From: an uncultured Coprococcus sp.
GTDB taxonomy: Bacteria; Bacillota; Clostridia; Lachnospirales; Lachnospiraceae
DNA: 8,226 nt
Direction: 5' to 3'
Assembly (NCBI GenBank): GCA_900548315.1
Contig: URJU01000092.1
Span: 1-8,226, forward strand
Shown piece by piece: positions 1 to 5,884 of this stretch. The first letter of the stretch is position 1. Every line of letters starts with the position of its first letter. The position numbers and the translations under genes were made by a program. A model generated the notes under the pieces. It saw only the letters and a list, made by a program, of their open reading frames with translations. It ran no database searches and had not been told where the DNA came from.

Positions 1-39
1 GCCTTATCGTCGGCAGCGTCAGATGTGTATAAGAGACAG
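1..39 (+). other. Sequencing adapter remnant (Nextera/Tn5 read-1 adapter plus partial index)
   Basis: Bases 7-39 match, as I recall it, the full 33-base Illumina Nextera read-1 transposase adapter. Bases 21-39 are the 19-base Tn5 mosaic end (starts AGATGTG, ends GAGACAG). Bases 1-6 (GCCTTA) sit where the i5 index lies in the library molecule and agree with the last six bases of index S521 (GAGCCTTA, from memory). This is library-construction sequence left on a contig end, not a natural transposon end. Genomic sequence starts at about position 40. Confidence 0.97.
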
Positions 40-61
40 CTATATATCTTTAGGACATTTT

Positions 62-823
62 CTACAGTCTCATAGGTATTCCCTTATCCTGAAGATATCT
101 CTTCAGATCTCCTATCTCAAGCTCTTTATAGTGGAAAAGTGATGCCGCAAGTGCTGCATCCGCTCCGCCCTCAGTCAGAGCGTCGTAAAAATGATCCTTT
201 GTTCCCGCACCACCGGAGGCTATGACTGGAATATTCACGTTGTCTGCTATGGTTCTGGTGAGTTCTATGTCATATCCGGTCTTTGTTCCATCACAGTCCA
301 TGCTGGTAAGCAATATCTCTCCTGCACCAAGCTCTGCAGCCTTCATAGCCCACTCAACCGCATCTATTCCGCAGTCAATACGTCCGCCGTGCTTGTATAT
401 ATTCCAGCCAGAGCCGTCATCACGTCTCTTTGCATCGATGGCAAGCACAACGCACTGACTTCCAAACTTGTCTGCCGCATCCGCTATAAGTGTAGGGTTA
501 TCTATGGCTGCTGAATTTACTGATATCTTGTCTGCGCCCTCTCTGAGTATTGCCTTGAAATCGTCCACTGTTCTTATTCCGCCGCCCACTGTAAATGGAA
601 TAAATATAGTCTCAGCCACACGTCTTACCATATCGACAACTATATTTCTCTGATCTGACGAAGCTGTTATGTCTAGGAATACAAGCTCGTCTGCACCAGC
701 CTTGTCATAAGCTGCACCAACTGCAACCGGATCCCCGGCATCTATGAGATTTACGAAATTTACACCCTTTACAACTCGTCCGTTCTTCACATCAAGACAT
801 GGTATTATTCTCTTTGTATGCAT
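62..823 (-). CDS. hisF: Imidazole glycerol phosphate synthase, cyclase subunit HisF
   Basis: This 253-residue protein has the usual HisF length and is complete. It is the (beta/alpha)8-barrel cyclase subunit of imidazole glycerol phosphate synthase. It combines PRFAR with ammonia supplied by HisH to give imidazole glycerol phosphate, which goes on to histidine, and AICAR, which returns to purine synthesis. The N-terminus IIPCLDV is the family signature. Asp11 and Asp130 fall at the positions of the two catalytic aspartates of Thermotoga HisF. Glycine-rich phosphate-binding turns are visible at VGGGIR (79-84) and ASGGAG (202-207), with LLTSMDCDGTKTGYD at 171-185. The C-terminus KGIPMRL is typical. 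The ATG is 3 bases after the hisH stop and is served by a GGAGGT site inside hisH, so the two are translationally linked. Any next his gene (often hisI or hisIE) is lost at the contig end; only about 22 genomic bases remain downstream. Confidence 0.98.
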   Translation of the reverse strand: MHTKRIIPCLDVKNGRVVKGVNFVNLIDAGDPVAVGAAYDKAGADELVFLDITASSDQRNIVVDMVRRVAETIFIPFTVGGGIRTVDDFKAILREGADKISVNSAAIDNPTLIADAADKFGSQCVVLAIDAKRRDDGSGWNIYKHGGRIDCGIDAVEWAMKAAELGAGEILLTSMDCDGTKTGYDIELTRTIADNVNIPVIASGGAGTKDHFYDALTEGGADAALAASLFHYKELEIGDLKRYLQDKGIPMRL

Positions 824-826
824 GAT

Positions 827-1438
827 CTACACCTCCAGGTCGATAAAATTCTTCAGTATCTTAAGTCCAACCTCTGAACTCTTCTCAGGATGGAACTGAC
901 ATGCAAATACATTGCCGTGCTCCACAGAGGCATGAATCTGAGTTGAATAGAATGTGGATGCTGCTACATCCTCCGGATTTTTCGCCTTCAGATAATACGA
1001 ATGAACAAAGTATACATACGGGTTCTCAGGAAGTCCCTTAAAAAGTCTTGCTTTTGGATTTACCTCAAGATTGTTCCATCCTATCTGTGGTATCTTGAGC
1101 CCCGGCGCATCCGGTATACGAAGAATCTCGCCGTCTAAGATTCCAAGTCCTGTGGCCTCCGGCGACTCCTCGCTGGTCTTGAACAGAAGCTGAAGTCCAA
1201 GGCATATTCCAAGAAATGGCTTGTCTGCATCCACAACATCATAGATGACATTCTCAAGTCCATACTCCCTGATCTTATTCATGGCGTCTCCGAAACTGCC
1301 AACTCCCGGAAGGATAACCTTGTCACTAGCCATGATCACATCTCTGTCCCTTGTTATGACAGCATCCTCGCCGAGATACTGAACTGCCTTCTCAACACTT
1401 TTTATGTTACCTGCATCGTAATCCAAAATTGAAATCAT
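827..1438 (-). CDS. hisH: Imidazole glycerol phosphate synthase, glutamine amidotransferase subunit HisH
   Basis: This 203-residue class I glutamine amidotransferase is complete and of normal HisH length (about 200). It hydrolyses glutamine and passes ammonia through the HisF barrel to the cyclase site; it acts in the cytoplasm as the HisH-HisF heterodimer. Visible motifs are the N-terminal strand ISILDYDAGN, the oxyanion-strand PGVG (44-47), the nucleophile elbow GICLG with Cys79, and FHPEKS with His183 and Glu185 completing the catalytic triad. The intact triad and the adjacent, equally intact hisF argue for the housekeeping enzyme rather than a HisH2/HisF2 paralogue of surface-sugar synthesis. 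The start is an ATG 8 bases after AAAGGA (1447-1452). A 72-base spacer separates it from the topoisomerase gene upstream. I see no convincing terminator or promoter there, so co-transcription with the topoisomerase genes is possible. hisA, often found between hisH and hisF, is absent here. Confidence 0.97.
   Translation of the reverse strand: MISILDYDAGNIKSVEKAVQYLGEDAVITRDRDVIMASDKVILPGVGSFGDAMNKIREYGLENVIYDVVDADKPFLGICLGLQLLFKTSEESPEATGLGILDGEILRIPDAPGLKIPQIGWNNLEVNPKARLFKGLPENPYVYFVHSYYLKAKNPEDVAASTFYSTQIHASVEHGNVFACQFHPEKSSEVGLKILKNFIDLEV
831..836 (-). promoter_or_regulatory. Ribosome binding site of hisF, inside the hisH coding end
   Basis: On the minus strand GGAGGT lies 7 bases before the hisF ATG. 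The same bases encode part of the final Leu-Glu-Val of HisH. This fixes the hisF start and suggests that ribosomes finishing hisH pass directly to hisF, which fits the 1:1 HisH:HisF complex. Confidence 0.9.
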
Positions 1439-1510
1439 CTGTTTTTTCCTTTCAAGTCAATTTTCTATTTGTCACTGTTATCTCTACGGGATACGATCAT
1501 TATTTAATGC

Positions 1511-3787
1511 TTAAAACCTAAGCTTACTTCCCTTGCCGCCGCGCTTGCCAGGCTTGACTCTGGTGAAGATTATCTCATTGTCTCCAACCTTGAAGGTATC
1601 CTTTGTACTTCCCACAAATACCGACTCAAGGACATCCTCGCCCTCAAGATTTATAAGTTTGACTCCCGCTGCGCCCTTGCCCTTTTCAGGGATCTCGGAA
1701 ACGTCAACTCTAATATAATATCCCTTCTCTGACTGGGCAACAATAAAATCACCATCCGAAAACTTGCCTATGTAAATAATTTCATCTCCAGCCTTCGATG
1801 CATTCGCAGCACGCCTTGTGGTGTCAAATGCTGAACCGTCGACTACCTTGGCAAGTCCCTGCCTGCTCACGAACAACAGCTTGTCAGACACAAAATGCTC
1901 TATACAGTCCATAAACAGAATGTTCTCGTCACCGTTCATATTGCAGAACTCAAATACCTGTATTCCCTTGTCGGCAAGACGTCCTATGAGGCTGCCGCCA
2001 CCCTTCTTGCTTGTGTTCTTCTTTGCCTGCAGCTTGATTATATCGGCAACCTTTATTGTATATACCTGATTATTATCTGCAAATACCGCTATCCTGTCAA
2101 GATTCTGACACTTTACTGCAAATCTATAATCACGATTTATCTGCTCTGTATTCTTCTCGTATACATTTGCATCTACAACCTTGATGTAATAGAATCTATC
2201 GAGAAGTACAGCCACATCTGTAGCCACGACCTCAGCCTTCTTCACAACAACAGTTCCATAGTTATGGATCTGAGTCCTTCTAGGTATGGCATACTTTGCC
2301 TTGATCTCAAGCATGTCATCTATCATCTGCTGCTTCATTGCATCTCTTGACTCCATGAGCCTTGTATACTTCTTGATGAGTTTCTCAGCATCAGAAAGTT
2401 CCTTCTTGAGGGCATTGATCTCCAGACCTATAAGTTTCTGAAGTCTCATGGCAAGTATCGCATCCGCCTGTTTCTCTGTGAAACACAGGAACTTTGCGTC
2501 CGCCTCTGAGCCCTTGAATCTGAACTTAACGTTTGATGTATCGCCGTGCATGAGACACGCCTTTGCATCTGCAACCTTTGTACTTCCGCGGAGTATCTCT
2601 ATGATCAGGTCTATGCAATCGACAGCTGTAAGGAGTCCCATCTTGATCTCTCTTATCTCCTCCTGCTGTGCTAGAAGCTTTCTATATTTCGTGTCATACA
2701 GACCATACTTGAAATCTGTGTACACCTTAAGTATCTTCTTGAGTCCCATGACCTCTGGCTTACCGTTGTTGATACAGTTGATATTTACGCCAAATGTATC
2801 CTCAAGAGCTGCTTTCTTATATAATATATTGATAATATTCTGTATCTCTTCATCAGAAGTTCCCTTCTTCACATCGATACACAGACATTCACCATTCTTG
2901 TCTCCTCTGTCAGCGATATCCACGACCGCAGGAAGCTCTCTGTTTCTTACAAGTTCGGCAACAGTGTCCAGAAACTTTGCAGTTCCTCCAATCATCGTAT
3001 ACGGTAGTTCAGTGACACAGATACTCTTTCTTCCGTATCCAATATCCCTGACCTCTACCTTGCCTCTCACCTTGATCTTGCCAAGTCCTGTAGCATACAC
3101 ATTGTACAGTTCTTCTGGTGTGGCATTGATGATTCCACCTGTGGCAAAATCCGGTCCCGGCATGAGCGCAAGCAGATCCTCAAGCTCTATCTCAGGATCA
3201 TTCAGATATGCAACCGTGGCATCTATAACCTCACCGAGATTGTGTGTAGGAATATTTGTCGCCATTCCTACGGCTATACCGGTTGAACCGCTCACCAGGA
3301 TATTTGGCACCTGGAAAGGCAGGAACGTAGGCTCCGTCTCCGTTCCGTCAAAGTTCGGTATGAACTGATCCTTGAAGAACGGAAGATCCTTCATACACAC
3401 ATCCTCTGTATACTTGGATATACGTGCCTCAGTGTATCGCATGGCAGCCGCACCGGAGCCGTCCACCGCGCCAAAGTTGCCGTGTGGATCAACAAGCGGT
3501 ATCGGCAGTTTCCAGTTCTGTGCCATATTTACAAGTCCTTCGTATATAGAGCTGTCTCCGTGTGGATGGTATTTACCCATTGTATCTCCGACTATTCTCG
3601 CACACTTTCTGTGTGGCTTATCGGAGCCTGCTAGACCGTCCAGCGAATAAAGTATTCTTCTCTGAACCGGCTTTAGTCCGTCCCTTACATCAGGGAGAGC
3701 TCTCTCTGTTATAACCGACATGGAATAGTCCACATAGGACTGTCCCATCTCGCTCTCATAATCTACGTTTAATATCTTTTCCGACAT
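1511..3787 (-). CDS. parC: Type IIA DNA topoisomerase subunit A (topoisomerase IV ParC-like, GyrA family)
   Basis: This 758-residue DNA-cleaving subunit works with the B subunit encoded upstream to pass one duplex through a transient double-strand break. The N-terminal region (about 1-500) holds the winged-helix cleavage domain. Catalytic Tyr118 sits in AAAMRYTE, with GKYHPHGDSSIYE at 71-83, Ile171 in STGIAVGMATNIP as the DNA-intercalating isoleucine, and then tower and coiled-coil regions. The quinolone positions Ser79 and Glu83 (E. coli GyrA 83 and 87) are the unmutated residues seen in sensitive Gram-positive enzymes. The C-terminal domain (about 505-758) is a short beta-pinwheel with basic glycine-rich loops near 594, 656, 701 and 746. 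The usual first-blade position lacks a GyrA box, which favours topoisomerase IV, yet KRGGKG occurs at 748-753. GNFGAVDG is GyrA-like. The ATG lies 6 bases after AAAGGGA (3794-3800). That this is a type IIA A subunit is certain; ParC rather than second GyrA is a moderate inference. Confidence 0.88.
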   Translation of the reverse strand: MSEKILNVDYESEMGQSYVDYSMSVITERALPDVRDGLKPVQRRILYSLDGLAGSDKPHRKCARIVGDTMGKYHPHGDSSIYEGLVNMAQNWKLPIPLVDPHGNFGAVDGSGAAAMRYTEARISKYTEDVCMKDLPFFKDQFIPNFDGTETEPTFLPFQVPNILVSGSTGIAVGMATNIPTHNLGEVIDATVAYLNDPEIELEDLLALMPGPDFATGGIINATPEELYNVYATGLGKIKVRGKVEVRDIGYGRKSICVTELPYTMIGGTAKFLDTVAELVRNRELPAVVDIADRGDKNGECLCIDVKKGTSDEEIQNIINILYKKAALEDTFGVNINCINNGKPEVMGLKKILKVYTDFKYGLYDTKYRKLLAQQEEIREIKMGLLTAVDCIDLIIEILRGSTKVADAKACLMHGDTSNVKFRFKGSEADAKFLCFTEKQADAILAMRLQKLIGLEINALKKELSDAEKLIKKYTRLMESRDAMKQQMIDDMLEIKAKYAIPRRTQIHNYGTVVVKKAEVVATDVAVLLDRFYYIKVVDANVYEKNTEQINRDYRFAVKCQNLDRIAVFADNNQVYTIKVADIIKLQAKKNTSKKGGGSLIGRLADKGIQVFEFCNMNGDENILFMDCIEHFVSDKLLFVSRQGLAKVVDGSAFDTTRRAANASKAGDEIIYIGKFSDGDFIVAQSEKGYYIRVDVSEIPEKGKGAAGVKLINLEGEDVLESVFVGSTKDTFKVGDNEIIFTRVKPGKRGGKGSKLRF

Positions 3788-3860
3788 GATCTATCCCTTT
3801 CATCATACAAACTGTGAAAACACGCTGTGCAGTATTTATCAAATATAACTCTATATAAGC

Positions 3861-5762
3861 TTAAATATCGAGTACAGCATCCGCACTGTGTGTCTCTATG
3901 TACTCTCTTCTAGGTGCAACCTCAGTTCCCATGAGCGTCTGTGTGAGCTGATTTGCCTCAATACGGCTGTTCACTGATACCTGCTTTAAAAGTCTCGTCT
4001 CCGGATTCATGGTCGTCTCATAGAGCTGATCTGCGTCCATCTCACCAAGACCCTTGTATCTCTGTATCGTAAACTTGTTCGTGTGTGTCTTTCTATACTT
4101 TGCGAGCTCATCATCTGAGTACAGATATTTGATGTTCTTGCCCTCGCCAACCCTGTAGAGAGGTGGGATAGCTATGTATATATGTCCCTCGCTGATAAGG
4201 TCGGGATAGAATCTGTAGAAGAATGTCAACAGAAGTGTCGCTATATGGGCACCATCCACATCGGCATCCGTCATGATGATTATCTTGTCATAGTTCAGCT
4301 TGCTTATGTCAAAATCGTTGCCGTAGCCCTGCATGAAACCACAGCCAAATGCATTGATGAGTGCCTTGATCTCAGCATTCTCAAGCACCTTTGCAACAGG
4401 TTTCTTCTCCACATTGAGTATCTTGCCTCGAAGTGGGAGGATTGCCTGATATTTCCTGTTTCTCGCGGTCTTTGCCGATCCTCCCGCCGAATCTCCCTCG
4501 ACTATGAATATCTCACATTTGGACGAATCCGAGGACTCCTGCTTTGCAAGCTTGCCATTTCCTTCAAATGAAAATTTGTTGATATTGATCTTGGACTTCT
4601 CAAGTGCCTTTCTCTTGGAGAGCGCCACCGCCCTGTCTACAATATCCTTCAGCACATCATAATTTCTATCAAAATAAACTGTGAGCTGTTCCTTTACAAT
4701 ATCATCCACAGCCTTTGACACATCCGTGTTGGAAAGCTTTGTCTTGGTCTGTCCCTCGAACTGAGGATCAGGATGTTTCACTGATATGATCGCCTGCATT
4801 CCCGATCTTATATCTGCACCTGTGAGATTTGAATCCTTCTCCTTCAAAACTCCAAGCTCATTTCTGGCATAATTGTTGATGAGCTTTGCAAATGCCGACT
4901 TGAATCCCGTCACATGGGTTCCGCCTTCAGGGTTTGTGATATTGTTGGTGAATCCAATGATATTCTCCTCGCCGTCCTCCGTCATCAGAAATACGATATC
5001 AGCAGCAATTCCGTCCTTCTCTCCGGATATTGCTACAACCGGTGATATATGTGTGAGTCCCTGTGATATATCCTCAACAAATGCTGAAAGACCTCCCGGC
5101 TGATGAAATATTATAGGCTCCTCGCCGTCCCTCTTGTTCTGAAATGTGATCGTAAGATTCGGATTCAGGTATGCTGTCTCCTTGATCCTCTGCTTGATGG
5201 CATCCGCCTTGAACTTTACTGTCTCAAATATTGTATCATCAGGATAGAGTGTAACCGTTGTACCGGTTCTCTTTTCCTTAAGTTTTGTCTTTGGAAGCAT
5301 ACCGTCAACCAGCTCAGTTGTCGGTATTCCCTTCTCATATGTATCGTGATAGAGGTAACCATCTCTGGCTACATCCACTATAAGCTTGTTGGACAGTGCA
5401 TTTACAACGGCAGAACCTACTCCATGAAGGCCTCCACTTATCTTATAGGTGGAGCTGTTGAACTTACCACCAGCATGCAAAACAGTGTATACAACTCTCT
5501 CAGCAGGTATCCCCTCCTGCTCATGAATATCAACCGGAACACCTCGTCCATCGTCAGAAACCGTTGCCGAACCATCCTCATTGATGCTCACCCATATGTT
5601 GTTGCAATATCCTGCCAGATGCTCATCAACTGAGTTGTCTATAAGCTCCTGTATGAGGTGGTTCAGACCACTTCGTCCTGTATTGCCGATGTACATTCCC
5701 GGTCTAAGTCTTACCGGCTCAAGACCCTTTAGCACCTCAATATTTTTTGCACTGTATGACAT
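3861..5762 (-). CDS. parE: Type IIA DNA topoisomerase subunit B (topoisomerase IV ParE-like, GyrB family)
   Basis: This 633-residue ATPase subunit drives strand passage by the A subunit encoded downstream. Domain order is GHKL ATPase (about 1-215), transducer (about 216-390), then TOPRIM and tail. Catalytic Glu39 and Mg-binding Asn43 are in ELIDNSVDE. Asp70 and Arg73 (DDGRG) and Arg133 correspond to E. coli GyrB Asp73, Arg76 and Arg136, the aminocoumarin contacts. GGLHGVGSAVVNALS (110-124) is the ATP lid and QTK (338-340) the transducer loop. TOPRIM has EGDSAGG (Glu422) and the metal aspartates 499, 501 and 503 in DADVD, with PLRGK at 443-447. Length matches ParE and short Gram-positive GyrB, and there is no E. 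coli GyrB-type insertion. The linker before TOPRIM reads GNGKLAKQ instead of the nearly invariant LPGKLADC. The ATG lies 6 bases after GGGAG. Family membership is certain; the ParE name is inferred from pairing with a ParC-like gene away from any dnaA/recF context. Confidence 0.87.
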   Translation of the reverse strand: MSYSAKNIEVLKGLEPVRLRPGMYIGNTGRSGLNHLIQELIDNSVDEHLAGYCNNIWVSINEDGSATVSDDGRGVPVDIHEQEGIPAERVVYTVLHAGGKFNSSTYKISGGLHGVGSAVVNALSNKLIVDVARDGYLYHDTYEKGIPTTELVDGMLPKTKLKEKRTGTTVTLYPDDTIFETVKFKADAIKQRIKETAYLNPNLTITFQNKRDGEEPIIFHQPGGLSAFVEDISQGLTHISPVVAISGEKDGIAADIVFLMTEDGEENIIGFTNNITNPEGGTHVTGFKSAFAKLINNYARNELGVLKEKDSNLTGADIRSGMQAIISVKHPDPQFEGQTKTKLSNTDVSKAVDDIVKEQLTVYFDRNYDVLKDIVDRAVALSKRKALEKSKININKFSFEGNGKLAKQESSDSSKCEIFIVEGDSAGGSAKTARNRKYQAILPLRGKILNVEKKPVAKVLENAEIKALINAFGCGFMQGYGNDFDISKLNYDKIIIMTDADVDGAHIATLLLTFFYRFYPDLISEGHIYIAIPPLYRVGEGKNIKYLYSDDELAKYRKTHTNKFTIQRYKGLGEMDADQLYETTMNPETRLLKQVSVNSRIEANQLTQTLMGTEVAPRREYIETHSADAVLDI

Positions 5763-5768
5763 AATCTT

Positions 5769-5773
5769 CTCCC
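5769..5773 (-). promoter_or_regulatory. Ribosome binding site of the topoisomerase B-subunit gene
   Basis: GGGAG lies 6 bases before the ATG at 5762, in an otherwise AT-rich leader, and supports that start codon. The protein from this ATG has the normal short N-terminal arm of GyrB/ParE before LKGLEPVRLRPGMYIG. Confidence 0.85.
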
Positions 5774-5832
5774 ATTTTATAGTATTTTTTACTCAACCTT
5801 TTTTTAATTTATTCTATTTGAAAATACATCAG

Positions 5833-5872
5833 AAAAAGGAAACCCCTAGAATTATAGCCTAAAAGTTTCCTT
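5833..5872 (-). terminator. Intrinsic terminator after the two-component operon
   Basis: Read on the minus strand, AAGGAAACTTTTAG (5859-5872) can pair with CTAGGGGTTTCCTT (5836-5849). This forms a stem of about 14 pairs, three of them U-G wobbles, around the 9-base loop GCTATAATT, and the stem runs into TTTTT (5833-5837). The stem starts about a dozen bases after the kinase stop codon, where a terminator for the regulator-kinase transcript is expected. The right arm would be the first part of any transcript started from the nested promoter, so that transcript could not form this hairpin. Confidence 0.8.
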
Positions 5873-5879
5873 CTTGCAA
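5851..5879 (-). promoter_or_regulatory. Putative sigma-A promoter for the topoisomerase operon
   Basis: On the minus strand TTGCAA (5874-5879; 4 of 6 matches to TTGACA) is followed after exactly 17 bases by a perfect TATAAT (5851-5856). The expected transcription start is near 5844, leaving a leader of roughly 80 AT-rich bases before the B-subunit ATG. The -35 begins 5 bases after the kinase stop codon. The -10 lies in the loop of the terminator hairpin described separately. There is no TG extension of the -10. This is seen by eye only; activity is inferred. Confidence 0.7.
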
Positions 5880-5884
5880 AGTAT

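Noticed and set aside
21..39. A natural Tn5 or IS50 end
   Set aside because: The 19-base mosaic end is joined to the synthetic Nextera adapter, so it is library sequence rather than a mobile element.
191..514. A 107-codon plus-strand frame antisense to hisF
   Set aside because: hisF has every catalytic residue in frame; the antisense product shows no domain.
1439..1510. A possible terminator or promoter between the A-subunit gene and hisH
   Set aside because: The only inverted repeat is TATC...GATA (4 pairs) without a T-run, and TTGACT has no -10 at a proper distance.
2448..3368. A 306-codon open frame on the plus strand
   Set aside because: It lies fully antisense to the topoisomerase A-subunit gene, its translation is serine/isoleucine-rich with no recognisable motif, and no good ribosome site precedes it. 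It is a shadow of a well-conserved gene.
3788..3860. A possible hairpin (ACTG...CAGT with CTGTG repeats) between the two topoisomerase genes
   Set aside because: Only 3-4 base pairs can form contiguously and no T-tract follows, so it is not a terminator. The pair is more likely co-transcribed.
5103..5633. A 176-codon open frame on the plus strand
   Set aside because: It is antisense to the ATPase domain of the B subunit. Its cysteine/isoleucine-rich sequence resembles no family and is a codon-usage shadow.
5809..5829. A six-residue upstream open frame (MYFQIE) in the leader of the B-subunit gene
   Set aside because: It has no Shine-Dalgarno sequence, is AT-rich, and looks like chance; no attenuation structure accompanies it.
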